A stretch of DNA of 64,000 bases from Salipiger profundus (GTDB lineage: Bacteria; Pseudomonadota; Alphaproteobacteria; Rhodobacterales; Rhodobacteraceae), in assembly GCF_001969385.1 (NCBI RefSeq), contig NZ_CP014796.1, positions 2,063,501 through 2,127,500 on the forward strand, read 5' to 3'. The position numbers were made by a program, and so were the translations under genes. The notes under the pieces are model-generated. The model ran no database searches, was not told the origin of the DNA, and worked only from the letters and a program-made list of their open reading frames with translations. Below, piece after piece: positions 38,194 to 47,358 of the stretch (positions within the stretch are counted from its first letter, which is position 1; each line of letters starts with the position of its first letter).

Positions 38194-41100
38194 ATGGCAT
38201 ATCAGGCACGGGGACGCGATCCCCTCTTCGACAGCAACATGCAGGCGGCGATCGAGAAGCGCGGCAAGGAACTGGCCGGGCTTGCTCTGGTGGCGCTGGG
38301 GCTGATGGCCGCGGCGATGATCGCTTCCTACACGCCGGACGACCCGTCGTGGATGTCGGCGACCGACGCGCCGGTGCAGAACTGGATGGGCCGGATCGGC
38401 GCCTCGATCGCGGCGCCGCTGTTCATGATCGTCGGCTGGGGCAGCTGGGGTATCGCGCTCGTGCTCATGGTGTGGGGCGTTCGCCTCGCCGCACACCAGG
38501 GCGAAGAGCGCGCGCTCTCGCGGATCGTCTTCGCTCCGATCTGGATCGCGCTCTCGGCCATCTACGCCGCCGGCCAGACCGTCGGCCCCGAGTGGAGCCA
38601 CAGCTTCGGGCTGGGCGGGCTCTTCGGCGACATGATGATGGGCTCGCTGCTGGGAATCCTGCCGCTGGGCGCGGGCCTTGGCCTGAAGCTGGTGATGGTG
38701 GTGCTTGCCGTCGGGCTGCTCGCCATGGGCGGCTTCGTGCTGGGCTTCACCCGCAACGAGTTGCGGGGCATCGCCCGCTTCCTGCTGGTCGGCATGGTGA
38801 TGGTCTACGCCACCCTGCTGACACTGCTCGGGCGGGGGGCCAGCGCCTCGGTCTCCGCCGCGCAGAACATGCAGGCGGCGCAGTCCGCCCGTCGCGAGCG
38901 CCGCCGCCAGGAAGAGGCCGAGGCCGCCGCCTGGGCCGCGGCACAGGAGGCGATCCCGGCGCCCGCCGTGGTCCGCCGCGCGCCGCCGTCGGTGGTGCGC
39001 AATGCCGCGCCTGAGCCGATGCCGCAGGCCTCGGCGCCCGAGCCTGCCTACGACCACTACGCCGACGCACCCGAGATGGACTGGGTCGAGCCCGCACCCG
39101 AGCCGAAGAAGCCCGGCCTGCTGGCGCGCGTGCCCTCGCTGATCCGGCGCCCCTCGGAGCCGCTGCCCGACCCCGAGTTGGTCGATGCCGGCGATCTCTA
39201 CGGCGACGAGTTCGCCGAGCCGGGCGAGGACCGCATCCGGGCCAAGATCGCCGACGTGATCCGCGCCCGTCGCGGTGCCCCGATGATCGAGATCGAGCCC
39301 GAGTTCGAATACGACCCGAGCAAGCCGCTGACCAAGGGACGTGGCCGCCGGCCCGAGCCGCTGATCTACCGCGATCCCTCGGCCCGTCGCAGCGAGCCGC
39401 CGCTCACCGCGGCGCACGCCCACCCGCATACGCTGCCGCCCGAGCCGCCGCTGTCGGCCCCCGCCGGCGGGGCAGAGGGGATGGCGCGGGTCGCCGCGCC
39501 CGAGCGGACCGTTCCGCCGGCGCCGGCCTTCGAGCTGGAACCCGAGCCCGACGACACGGTTACCGACGACCAGGACGATTTCGCCGACTTCCGCGATTTC
39601 GACGACTACGGCGACAGCCGCGCGATGCCGGAGGCCGAACCGCAGCCGGCCCCGGTCGCGGCGCCCGAACCGCGCATGCGCGCCGCCGAGGCCCGCGACA
39701 CCGAGACGCCCGCGATGCCCCGCGAGCAGCGGGTCGCGCCGGCTCCGTCTCCCGCGCCGGCCCCGGCTCCCGCCCCGTCTCCGGCCCGCGCGCCGGCCGC
39801 GGCCGCGGCCGCGGCATCGGACCAGCCGACGCGCGTGGTGCAGAAGAGCGAACCGACCCCGATGCAGCCCGCCGCGCAGGCGCATGGCGCAGGTGCGCAG
39901 ACCGTGGGGCTCGAGGATCCGGCATCGGATTACGAGTTCCCGCCGCTCAGCCTGCTGACCAACCCCGAGGCCATCGAGCGCCATCACCTCAGCGACGAGG
40001 CGCTCGAGGAGAACGCGCGGATGCTCGAGACGGTGCTCGAGGACTACGGCGTGAAGGGCGAGATCGTCTCGGTCCGCCCCGGCCCGGTGGTCACCATGTA
40101 CGAGCTGGAGCCCGCGCCCGGTCTGAAGGCAAGCCGTGTCATCGGTCTGTCCGACGATATCGCCCGGTCGATGTCGGCGCTGTCGGCGCGGGTCTCGACC
40201 GTGCCGGGCCGCTCGGTGATCGGCATCGAACTGCCCAACGACAACCGCGAGATGGTGAGCTTCCGCGAGATCCTCTCGAGCCGCGACTACGGCGACGGCA
40301 ACCAGAAGCTGCCGCTGGCGCTCGGCAAGGACATCGGCGGCGACGCGATGGTCGCCAACCTCGCCAAGATGCCTCACCTGCTGATCGCGGGCACCACGGG
40401 CTCGGGCAAGTCGGTGGCGATCAACACGATGATCCTGTCGCTGCTCTACAAGCTCAGCCCCGACGACCTGCGGCTGGTGATGATCGACCCCAAGATGCTG
40501 GAACTGTCGGTCTACGACGGCATCCCGCACCTGCTGTCGCCGGTGGTGACCGACCCCAAGAAGGCCGTCGTGGCGCTGAAGTGGGTCGTGGGCGAAATGG
40601 AAGACCGCTACCGCAAGATGTCGAAGATGGGCGTCCGCAACATCGACGGCTACAACGGCCGCGTCGCGGAGGCGCTGAAGAAGGGCGAGATGTTCTCGCG
40701 CACGGTGCAGACCGGCTTCGACGACGACACCGGCGAGCCGGTGTTCGAGACGGAAGAGATCGAACCGAAGAAGATGCCCTACATCGTCGTCATCGTCGAC
40801 GAGATGGCCGACCTGATGATGGTCGCGGGGAAAGAGATCGAGGCCTGCATCCAGCGTCTTGCGCAGATGGCGCGGGCGAGCGGCATCCACCTGATCATGG
40901 CCACGCAGCGCCCCTCGGTCGACGTCATCACCGGCACCATCAAGGCGAACTTCCCGACCCGGATTTCCTTCCAGGTCACCTCGAAGATCGACAGTCGCAC
41001 CATCCTCGGCGAGATGGGCGCCGAGCAGCTGCTGGGCATGGGTGACATGCTCTACATGGCGGGCGGTGCCAAGATCACCCGCTGCCACGGGCCGTTCGTG

Positions 41101-41445
41101 TCGGACGAAGAGGTCGAGGAGGTGGTCAACCACCTCAAGGCCTTCGGCCCGCCGGAATACGTCAGCGGCGTGCAGCAGGGCCCCGACGACGAGAAGGCCG
41201 ACAACATCGACGCGGTGCTGGGTCTCAACACCGGTGGCAACACCGGCGGCGAGGACGCGCTCTACGACCAGGCGGTGGCCATCGTCATCAAGGACCGCAA
41301 GTGCTCGACCTCCTATATCCAGCGCAAGCTGGGCATCGGCTACAACAAGGCCGCGCGCCTGGTGGAGCAGATGGAAGACGAGGGTGTCGTGTCGTCGGCG
41401 AACCATGTCGGCAAGCGCGAGATCCTGGTGCCGGAACAGGCCTGA
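38194..41445 (+). CDS. ftsK: DNA translocase FtsK
   Basis: The product is 1083 residues from the ATG at 38194 ([13 protein letters not shown]), preceded by GACGAGGCG; upstream Mets at 38164 and 38152 would overlap dapC and lack a ribosome binding site. The N-terminal domain has four membrane segments (about 25-240). A Pro/Ala/Glu linker (about 250-590) contains GC-only alanine-coding runs near 39800. The motor has Walker [17 protein letters not shown] and Walker [15 protein letters not shown], then [19 protein letters not shown]. The C-terminal gamma winged helix ([20 protein letters not shown]) binds KOPS. FtsK pumps DNA at the septum and activates XerCD at dif during chromosome dimer resolution. 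Confidence 0.96.
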   Translation: MAYQARGRDPLFDSNMQAAIEKRGKELAGLALVALGLMAAAMIASYTPDDPSWMSATDAPVQNWMGRIGASIAAPLFMIVGWGSWGIALVLMVWGVRLAAHQGEERALSRIVFAPIWIALSAIYAAGQTVGPEWSHSFGLGGLFGDMMMGSLLGILPLGAGLGLKLVMVVLAVGLLAMGGFVLGFTRNELRGIARFLLVGMVMVYATLLTLLGRGASASVSAAQNMQAAQSARRERRRQEEAEAAAWAAAQEAIPAPAVVRRAPPSVVRNAAPEPMPQASAPEPAYDHYADAPEMDWVEPAPEPKKPGLLARVPSLIRRPSEPLPDPELVDAGDLYGDEFAEPGEDRIRAKIADVIRARRGAPMIEIEPEFEYDPSKPLTKGRGRRPEPLIYRDPSARRSEPPLTAAHAHPHTLPPEPPLSAPAGGAEGMARVAAPERTVPPAPAFELEPEPDDTVTDDQDDFADFRDFDDYGDSRAMPEAEPQPAPVAAPEPRMRAAEARDTETPAMPREQRVAPAPSPAPAPAPAPSPARAPAAAAAAASDQPTRVVQKSEPTPMQPAAQAHGAGAQTVGLEDPASDYEFPPLSLLTNPEAIERHHLSDEALEENARMLETVLEDYGVKGEIVSVRPGPVVTMYELEPAPGLKASRVIGLSDDIARSMSALSARVSTVPGRSVIGIELPNDNREMVSFREILSSRDYGDGNQKLPLALGKDIGGDAMVANLAKMPHLLIAGTTGSGKSVAINTMILSLLYKLSPDDLRLVMIDPKMLELSVYDGIPHLLSPVVTDPKKAVVALKWVVGEMEDRYRKMSKMGVRNIDGYNGRVAEALKKGEMFSRTVQTGFDDDTGEPVFETEEIEPKKMPYIVVIVDEMADLMMVAGKEIEACIQRLAQMARASGIHLIMATQRPSVDVITGTIKANFPTRISFQVTSKIDSRTILGEMGAEQLLGMGDMLYMAGGAKITRCHGPFVSDEEVEEVVNHLKAFGPPEYVSGVQQGPDDEKADNIDAVLGLNTGGNTGGEDALYDQAVAIVIKDRKCSTSYIQRKLGIGYNKAARLVEQMEDEGVVSSANHVGKREILVPEQA

Positions 41446-41456
41446 CCGTCCGAAGT

Positions 41457-41502
41457 GGGGGCGCTGCCCCCACACCCCCGGGATATTTTCAGCCAGAAGA
41501 AG
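41457..41502 (+). repeat. Intergenic REP-like element downstream of ftsK
   Basis: A short stem GGGGGC-GCT-GCCCCC is followed by CACCCCCGGGATATTTTCAG and CCAGAAGAAGG. This composition, a G/C palindrome then CCCCGGGATATTT then CCAGAAGAA, resembles an intergenic repeat I associate with Rhodobacteraceae genomes. Only one copy was noticed in the window. It may also act as a terminator for ftsK. Confidence 0.45.
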
Positions 41503-41597
41503 GCAGGGGCGGCCTCCCCTCCCCTGCCGCCGGAGTTCACGGGATCGGGAACGGGTTTCGCCCTGCGGCGTTGGATGGCGACCCGATGGAGATCCCG

Positions 41598-42185
41598 ATG
41601 CCGTCCGACCAATCCGTCAATGCCCTGCTCGACACGCTGAACGACCGCGCCCGGCACGAGGCGCAGGTCTCGGTCGGCGACGTGGTGTCGGACATCGGCG
41701 ACCGTGGTCTGGGGCCGTTGCTCTTCGTCCCGGCGCTGCTGGTGATCTCGCCGCTCGGGGCGATCCCGACCGTGCCGAGCCTCTTTGCCGTGGCCATCCT
41801 GCTCATCGCGGTGCAGAGCCTGTTCGGCCAGAGCCGGATCTGGCTGCCGCAGATGGTGCGGGAGCGCTCGGTCGAGGACCAGAGCATCCATCATGCGACC
41901 GACCGGCTGAGACCCTGGGCAGACAGGCTCGACGCGGTGTTCAGACCGCGTCTGGAGGTGCTGAGTGCACCACCGGTGCAGAAGTTCGCCGCGGTGCTGG
42001 TGGCGGTTCTCTGCCTCATGGTGCCGCCGCTCGAACTGGTGCCCTTCGCGGCGCTGATCCCGATGCTTGCCATCGCGCTGCTGGGATTGGCGATCACGCT
42101 CAATGACGGCATTCTCATGGCAATTGCGCTCGTGGCGGCGGCGGCCGCCTTGATCGGCGGCGGCTGGCTGCTGATATCCGCCTGA
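41598..42185 (+). CDS. exoD: ExoD-family exopolysaccharide synthesis protein
   Basis: A 195-residue inner-membrane protein of the ExoD family, named for an alkali-sensitive exopolysaccharide mutant of Sinorhizobium. A soluble N-terminus (LLDTLNDRARHEAQVSVGDV) is followed by hydrophobic segments LGPLLFVPALLVISPLGAIP, TVPSLFAVAILLIAVQSLFG, FAAVLVAVLCLMVPPLELV and a C-terminal pair ending GGGWLLISA. The conserved GxLPGIP-like loop is represented by SPLGAIPTVPS. Starting at 41598 uses GGAGA 7 nt upstream; the ATG at 41586 is equally in frame. The molecular function is unknown. Confidence 0.88.
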   Translation: MPSDQSVNALLDTLNDRARHEAQVSVGDVVSDIGDRGLGPLLFVPALLVISPLGAIPTVPSLFAVAILLIAVQSLFGQSRIWLPQMVRERSVEDQSIHHATDRLRPWADRLDAVFRPRLEVLSAPPVQKFAAVLVAVLCLMVPPLELVPFAALIPMLAIALLGLAITLNDGILMAIALVAAAAALIGGGWLLISA

Positions 42186-42258
42186 GCGGCACCGCTATCG
42201 CATAACCTGTCCCCGTCTGGCATGCGGGGCCGACCAGAGCAGGACAAAGGAAGACCAT

Positions 42259-42843
42259 ATGCTCCGACTCATTCCCGTCGCGCTGACCGCGCTGATGCTG
42301 ACCGCCTTTCCGGCGGCGGCGCAGAAACTCTCGCTGAACCAGATCTCGCAGTACCTGAACTCGATCCAGTCCGCGAAGAGCCCGTTCACGCAGATCAACG
42401 GCGACGGTTCGATCTCGACCGGCACCATCTACATCAAGCGGCCGGGCAAGGCGCGGTTCGAATACAATCCGCCGGAGCAGGCGCTGGTGCTGGCGTGGTC
42501 GGGCGCGGTCTACATCTTCGACCGCAAGGTCGGCGGTCAGCCCGAGACCTACCCGCTGAGCCAGACGCCGCTGTCGATCATCCTTGCGCGGAACGTGAAC
42601 CTCGGCCGGGCCGGCATGGTCACGGGGCACGGCTACGACGGCACCGCCACCACGGTGACCGCGCAGGATCCCAAGCGGCCGGAATACGGGTCGATCCAGA
42701 TGAAGTTCACCGGCAACCCGGTCGAGCTGCGCCAGTGGATCATCACCGACGGCAACGGATCGAAGACGACCGTGGTGCTGGGTGGGCTTCAGAAGACCAG
42801 CCTGTCGAACAGCGTCTTCGATGTGAACAGGGTGGCGAACTGA
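42259..42843 (+). CDS. lolA: LolA-family outer-membrane lipoprotein carrier
   Basis: A 194-residue periplasmic protein with signal peptide MLRLIPVALTALMLTAFPAA (cleavage AAA-QKLS). The LolA fold, an open beta barrel with a helical lid, is suggested by LSLNQISQYLNSIQSAKSPFTQINGDG, GTIYIKRPGKARFEYNPPE and LVLAWSGAVYIFDRK. The Arg in RPGKARFEY corresponds to the conserved LolA arginine. LolA accepts lipoproteins from LolCDE and delivers them to the outer membrane. It follows ftsK and exoD on the same strand. Confidence 0.9.
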   Translation: MLRLIPVALTALMLTAFPAAAQKLSLNQISQYLNSIQSAKSPFTQINGDGSISTGTIYIKRPGKARFEYNPPEQALVLAWSGAVYIFDRKVGGQPETYPLSQTPLSIILARNVNLGRAGMVTGHGYDGTATTVTAQDPKRPEYGSIQMKFTGNPVELRQWIITDGNGSKTTVVLGGLQKTSLSNSVFDVNRVAN

Positions 42844-42877
42844 CGCCACCCCGAAAAGCCACGAACGCGCGGCGGGC

Positions 42878-43468
42878 TCAGCGTGCCGCGCGGCAATTGG
42901 CGAGCTGGACCTCGTAGATGAGGGCGCGGTTGCCGACCTCGTCAGCCACCCGCAGAAGCCAGGCCTTGCTGTTGTAGCTGCCCCGCGAGAAGCCGGCGCG
43001 GCCCTCGTGGTAGGCGAGGTACTGGTTGCGGGCGTCGCGCAGGCTCAGCCCGAGCCGGTCGCGCGAGCCGGCCATGTACCAGCCCATGAAGTCCGTGGCA
43101 TCGCGGATGTCGTCGCGGCGGGCGCGGCGCGTGCCGGTCAGTTCCAGGTATTCGTCCCAGGTGCCGTCGAGCGCCTGGCTGTACCCGAAGGCCGAGCTCT
43201 GTCTGCCGTAGGGGATCACGCCGAGCGCGTAGCGGAACGGGGTCCTCGCGTCGGACTTGAACTTGCTTTCCTGGTAGATCGTCGCCATCTGGACGTGCAC
43301 GGGCACGCCCCACTTGCGTTCCGCCGCGCGCATGGCGCGGAAGTAATGGGGGCGTTGCTCGAGAATCGAACAGGCGTCGTCAAGGTTGCGGGGCGAGGTA
43401 CCGCTGCCTCCGCCGCCACAGGACGCCGCAAGAAGAACGATCACCAACGCGCGAAGCCATCTGCTCAT
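42878..43468 (-). CDS. Lytic-transglycosylase-like (SLT domain) lipoprotein
   Basis: A 196-residue envelope protein whose N-terminus MSRWLRALVIVLLAASCGGG contains a lipobox (AAS-C), so it is probably a lipoprotein. The lysozyme-like domain includes MATIYQESKFKSDAR, where E is the likely catalytic Glu (ES motif). GYSQALDGTWDEYLELTG, DATDFMGWYMAGSRD and NQYLAYHEGRAGFSRGSY are the usual SLT/transglycosylase blocks. It would cleave peptidoglycan glycan strands with anhydro-MurNAc formation. Convergent with lolA across 34 bp. Confidence 0.88.
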   Translation of the reverse strand: MSRWLRALVIVLLAASCGGGGSGTSPRNLDDACSILEQRPHYFRAMRAAERKWGVPVHVQMATIYQESKFKSDARTPFRYALGVIPYGRQSSAFGYSQALDGTWDEYLELTGTRRARRDDIRDATDFMGWYMAGSRDRLGLSLRDARNQYLAYHEGRAGFSRGSYNSKAWLLRVADEVGNRALIYEVQLANCRAAR

Positions 43469-43719
43469 CTGCCTCTCGCTTTTCGTTGTATTTTTGGTCT
43501 ACTGCCTCGGGCTCATGGTATCGCATCGCGCCGGATCTTGGAATCACATTTCCGCTGGAAACCGGGGGCGCAGGTCTTACCTTATTGGAATGTGATGAAG
43601 GTGGCGTGCCCCGGCCGGGGCACTGTCGGAAGCAGGTTCACAGAGTGTTTCCGTGGAAATACCTCCTTCAATTGGACAACTTGCCGCGAAAATGACAAGA
43701 CTTGGTCCAAGAGGTTGAT

Positions 43720-44046
43720 ATGAATACACAGCGCGCAAAATACCATCTGGGCCAGGTCGTCCGTCATCGGAAGCATCCGTTCCGCGGCGTCGTGTTCGAT
43801 GTCGACCCCGAGTTCAGCAACACCGAGGAATGGTACGAGGCGATTCCCGAGGACTCGCGTCCGACCCGGGATCAGCCATTCTACCACCTGCTCGCGGAGA
43901 ACGAACAGAGCTTCTACGTGGCCTACGTGTCCGAGCAGAACCTGATCGCGGATTACTCGGGCGAGCCGGTCGACCATCCCGACATCCCCGAGATATTCGG
44001 GGCGTTCAACGACGGCAGCTACGAGCTTCATTTCCAGATGAACTGA
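43720..44046 (+). CDS. hspQ: Heat shock protein HspQ (YccV family)
   Basis: This 108-residue protein matches HspQ, a Lon-protease enhancer that binds hemimethylated DNA. Family blocks are AKYHLGQVVRHRKHPFRGVV, FDVDPEFSNTEEWYEAIPED, QPFYHLLAENEQSFYVAYVS and EQNLIADYSGEPVDHPDI. The ATG at 43720 is preceded by GAGGTTGAT and is used; an upstream TTG at 43702 lies before the Shine-Dalgarno. The 251-bp upstream gap is AT-richer than its surroundings, but no heat-shock promoter could be assigned with confidence. Confidence 0.95.
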   Translation: MNTQRAKYHLGQVVRHRKHPFRGVVFDVDPEFSNTEEWYEAIPEDSRPTRDQPFYHLLAENEQSFYVAYVSEQNLIADYSGEPVDHPDIPEIFGAFNDGSYELHFQMN

Positions 44047-44151
44047 CCCCGGCGACGGGGCAGATGCCCCGCGCCCGAGGGAAGCCCTGGGTTGAAACTC
44101 TCCCTGAGAGGGCAGCGTGGGCCGGCACTGCTCGGCCCAGCGTGCCGCCTG

Positions 44152-45198
44152 TCAGGCGATCGCGTCGGCCACGGTGTCGAGGAAAGCCGTGACGGCCTCG
44201 GGGGTGACCGACCAGTCGCAGACGAGCCGGGCCAGCGCAGGTGCGTCGTCGGGGCCCTCGGCGGCGCCCCAGAGGCTGTAGACGGCGCCGGCGGCCTGCA
44301 CCTTGCGGTGGGCGGCGCGGGACATCTCGAAGAACACGATGTTGGCGTGACGGTCGTTGGCGACGGTCAGGCCCAAGCCCTTGAGCCCCTGCACGAGTTG
44401 ATCGCAGCGCGCATTGGCCCGTTCGGCCAGATCGCGCCAGAGATCGTCCTGCAGGTAGGCGTCCATCTGGGCCGCGAGATAGCGGTGCTTGGAGAAGAGC
44501 AGGGCGCCGCGCTTGCGGCGACGCTCGAAGCCGCGCGCCTTCTCCGGGTCGAAGATCAGCACCGCCTCGACACCCATCAGGCCGTTCTTGGTGCCGCCGA
44601 AGACGCAGACGTCGACGCCGGCCTTCCAGCTCATCTCGGCCGGGGTGGCGCCGAGCTTCACGGCGGCGTTGGCGAAGCGGGCGCCGTCGAGGTGCACCGG
44701 CAGGCCGTAGTCATGTGCCACGTCCGCCAGCGCGCGGATCTCGTCGAGCGAGTAGACGTTGCCGCGCTCGGTGAGCTGGGTGATCGAGACGGGCCCGCGC
44801 TCGGGGCCGTGCACGCCGCGGCTTTCCTCGGCCTCGATGGCGGCGCGCAGGGCGTCGGGGGTCATGCGGTCGCTGTTGCCGACGAGGGTCAGCTTGGCGC
44901 CACCGGTGAAGAACTCGGGCGCGTTGCACTCGTCTTCGTGGATATGCGCGACCGGCGAGCAGAACACCGTGGCATAGGGCGGGCAAAGCGTGGCGAGCGC
45001 CAGCACGTTCGCGGCGGTGCCCGTGGGCACGAGGTAGACCGCCGCCTCGGGGGCCTCGAAGAGGGCGCGCAGGCGTTCGGTGACATCCCGGGTCAGGGCG
45101 TCGTCGCCGTAGCCCGCGACGTGGCCGTCGTTGGCACGGGCGAGCGCCTCGAGCACCTGCGGCGGGACCGGGCCGGAATTGTCGGAGGCAAAGAACAT
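44152..45198 (-). CDS. Low-specificity L-threonine aldolase
   Basis: This 348-residue PLP enzyme of fold type I cleaves L-threonine or L-allo-threonine to glycine and acetaldehyde. MFFASDNSGPVPPQVLEAL at the N-terminus, VPTGTAANVLALATL, HIHEDECNAPEFFTGGAKL and LPVHLDGARFANAAVKLG are characteristic. The PLP-binding Lys is in VCVFGGTKNGLMG near residue 200. The length is typical. Its ATG shares one base with the stop of the YcgN-family gene, so it is the distal gene of the ribF-ycgN-aldolase string. Confidence 0.93.
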   Translation of the reverse strand: MFFASDNSGPVPPQVLEALARANDGHVAGYGDDALTRDVTERLRALFEAPEAAVYLVPTGTAANVLALATLCPPYATVFCSPVAHIHEDECNAPEFFTGGAKLTLVGNSDRMTPDALRAAIEAEESRGVHGPERGPVSITQLTERGNVYSLDEIRALADVAHDYGLPVHLDGARFANAAVKLGATPAEMSWKAGVDVCVFGGTKNGLMGVEAVLIFDPEKARGFERRRKRGALLFSKHRYLAAQMDAYLQDDLWRDLAERANARCDQLVQGLKGLGLTVANDRHANIVFFEMSRAAHRKVQAAGAVYSLWGAAEGPDDAPALARLVCDWSVTPEAVTAFLDTVADAIA

Positions 45199-45671
45199 CA
45201 GGTCGGCTCCTCGATGATATGGTCTTCCCAGTCGTCCTCGTCGATCTCGAACTCGGGCACGGTGCGGTGGCGCATCGAGACGCCCGCCTGGTGCACGGTC
45301 TCGGGATCGCCCGAGATCAGCGGGTGCCAGTCGTGGAGCGGCTTGCCCTGCCAGAGCAGCCGGTAGGCGCAGGTCTCGGGCATCCAGTAGGCGTGATCGT
45401 CGATGTTGGACGGTTTCAGCACGATGCACTCGGGCACGAACTGGTGGCGGATCGGATATTGCGCGCAGCGACAGCTCTCGTCGTCGAACAGCCGGCAGGC
45501 GACGCAGGTCAGGGCGACCTCGCCGCTTTCCTCGTCCTCGAGCTTGTTGAGGCAGCACTTGCCGCAGCCGTCGCAGAGCGCTTCCCATTCGCGGTCGGTC
45601 ATCTGGTCGAGCGGCTTGCGCTCCCAGAAGCGGGGCGCAAGACCGCCGCGGTCGATGGGATCGTCGCTCAT
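45198..45671 (-). CDS. YcgN-family cysteine-cluster protein
   Basis: This 157-residue UPF0260/YcgN protein is predicted to bind zinc or an iron-sulfur group through its conserved Cys cluster, CDGCGKCCLNKLEDEESGEV then CVACRLFDDESCRCAQYP. Other invariant elements are PECIVLKPSN, MPETCAYRLLWQGKPLHDWH and PLISGDPETVH. The C-terminus is acidic. The start at 45671 overlaps the ribF stop by 4 bp. Function unknown in any organism as far as I can state. Confidence 0.93.
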   Translation of the reverse strand: MSDDPIDRGGLAPRFWERKPLDQMTDREWEALCDGCGKCCLNKLEDEESGEVALTCVACRLFDDESCRCAQYPIRHQFVPECIVLKPSNIDDHAYWMPETCAYRLLWQGKPLHDWHPLISGDPETVHQAGVSMRHRTVPEFEIDEDDWEDHIIEEPT

Positions 45672-46600
45672 GGGGCGGACAGCACGTCGCGGGCGCGGGC
45701 GCAGTCGGCGTCCATCTGCGCGATGAGGGCATCGAGGTCGTCGAACTTCTGCTCGGGGCGCAGGTAGTCCACCAGCCCGACCGAGAGTGTGGCGCCGTAG
45801 AGGTCGCCCTTGAAGTCGAAGAGGAAGGTCTCGAGGTTCGGAGTGTTCTCGCCGAACATGGGCCGCACCCCGATGGAGGCGGCGCCGTGATACTGGCCCT
45901 TGTGCTCGCCGGTCAGAACGTCGACCAGCACAGCGTAGACGCCGAGCTTCGGCGGGTGCAGCCCGTCTATGGACATGTTGGCGGTGGGATAGCCCAGCTC
46001 GCGGCCGCGCTGCTCGCCGCCGATCACGGTGCCCTCGATGCGGTGCCAGTGGCCGAGAAGCGCCGCTGCCTCGCGCGGGCGTCCGTCGGTCAGGGCCTGC
46101 CGGATCGCGGTCGAGCTCACCTGTCCGCCGTCATGGGCAAGGATCTCGGCCACGGTCACGCCGAACCCCATCTCGGCGCCGAAGCGCTTCAGGTGCTCGA
46201 CGGTGCCCGCACGGTTCTTGCCGAAGCAGAAATCCGCGCCGACCACCACGTGCGACAGGCCCAGCCCGTCGGCGATCACCCGGCGGGCGAACTCCTCGGG
46301 GGTGAGCGCCGCGAGCGCGTTGTTGAAGTTGAGCTCGTAGAGACGGTCGACCCCGAGCTTGGCCAGCCGCGTGGCACGCGCCTTCGACGACATCAGCCGG
46401 AAGGGCGGGGCGTCGGGGGCGAAATATTCGCGCGGGTGCGGCTCGAAGGTGAGCACGCCGAGCGGCGCGCCGCCGCCCGCCTCCCGCGCGAGGTCGATGA
46501 CCGCCTGGTGGCCGCGATGCACGCCGTCGAAATTCCCGATGGCGACGCTGGCGCCTCGGTCCTCGGGGTCGACGTATTGATAGTCCCGGATGATCCGCAT
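45668..46600 (-). CDS. ribF: Bifunctional riboflavin kinase / FAD synthetase RibF
   Basis: This 310-residue enzyme converts riboflavin to FMN and then FAD. The N-terminal nucleotidyltransferase domain has VAIGNFDGVHRGHQAVIDLA (residues 19-38, HxGH-type) and VVGADFCFGKNRAGTVEHL. STAIRQALTDGRPREAAALLG closes that half. The C-terminal flavokinase domain begins GTVIGGEQRGRELGYPTANM, with the PTAN motif, and contains GVYAVLVDV and NLETFLFDFKGDLYG. The length is standard. It precedes the ycgN-like gene with an ATGA overlap and lies 104 bp after the YggS gene. Confidence 0.96.
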   Translation of the reverse strand: MRIIRDYQYVDPEDRGASVAIGNFDGVHRGHQAVIDLAREAGGGAPLGVLTFEPHPREYFAPDAPPFRLMSSKARATRLAKLGVDRLYELNFNNALAALTPEEFARRVIADGLGLSHVVVGADFCFGKNRAGTVEHLKRFGAEMGFGVTVAEILAHDGGQVSSTAIRQALTDGRPREAAALLGHWHRIEGTVIGGEQRGRELGYPTANMSIDGLHPPKLGVYAVLVDVLTGEHKGQYHGAASIGVRPMFGENTPNLETFLFDFKGDLYGATLSVGLVDYLRPEQKFDDLDALIAQMDADCARARDVLSAP

Positions 46601-46704
46601 GGCGCAGGCCTAGCCCCGACCGCGACCATGCGCAAGGCAGGGCGGAACACGCGCGGGCGATTGCGCATCACCTGCCGGATTCGGGTGCGCGGGGCGGGGC
46701 CGCG

Positions 46705-47358
46705 TCATCCGTAGTCGCGTTCGCCGAAGATCGCCGAGCCCACGCGGACATGGGTCGCGCCGAGCGAAATCGCCTCCTCGAAATCCGAGCTCATGCCCAT
46801 CGACAGACCCTCGAGCCCGTTGCGGGCGGCGATCTTGGCGAGCAGGGCGAAATGCAGCGACGGCGTTTCCTCGACCGGCGGGATGCACATCAGACCCTTG
46901 ATCGGCAGGTCGAGGGCGCGCACCTCGGCGATGAAGGCGTCGGCCTCGGCGGGCAGGATGCCGGCCTTCTGCGGCTCTTCGCCGGTGTTGACCTGCACGA
47001 AGAGATCGGGGCAGGCGCCGGTCTCCTGCGCGAGCCGCGCCAGCGTGTTGGCAAGCTTCGGCCGGTCGACCGAGTGGATCGCCGAGAACAGCTCCATCGC
47101 CTGCCGCGCCTTGTTGGTCTGCAGCGGGCCGATCAGGTGGACATCGACGCCCTCGAACCGTTCCTTGAAGGCGGGCCACTTGCCCTGCGCCTCCTGCACC
47201 TTGTTCTCGCCGAACAGACGGTGGCCCTGCTCGAGCACCGCCTCGACCCGTTCGAGCGGCTGCACCTTGCTCACCGCGATGAGCTGCACCGACCCGGGCG
47301 CGCGGCCCGCCTCGGATTCGGCTTTCGCGACGCGGTCGCGGATCTCGGTCAGTCCCAT
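46705..47358 (-). CDS. YggS/PLPBP-family pyridoxal phosphate homeostasis protein
   Basis: This 217-residue single-domain TIM-barrel protein carries PLP without known catalysis and balances vitamin B6 and amino-acid pools. The PLP lysine is in LIAVSKVQPLERVEAVLEQG near residue 31. FGENKVQEAQGKW, VHLIGPLQTNKARQAMELF, HSVDRPKLANTLAR, LSMGMSSDFEEAISLGATHV and RVGSAIFGERDYG are family signatures. The start MGLTEI at 47358 is used rather than 47373. It overlaps the end of the TPR-sulfotransferase gene by 10 bp. Confidence 0.94.
   Translation of the reverse strand: MGLTEIRDRVAKAESEAGRAPGSVQLIAVSKVQPLERVEAVLEQGHRLFGENKVQEAQGKWPAFKERFEGVDVHLIGPLQTNKARQAMELFSAIHSVDRPKLANTLARLAQETGACPDLFVQVNTGEEPQKAGILPAEADAFIAEVRALDLPIKGLMCIPPVEETPSLHFALLAKIAARNGLEGLSMGMSSDFEEAISLGATHVRVGSAIFGERDYG

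Noticed and set aside
38140-41475. 1111-codon minus-strand open frame
   Set aside because: It is the exact antisense of ftsK, whose motor and winged-helix motifs are unambiguous.
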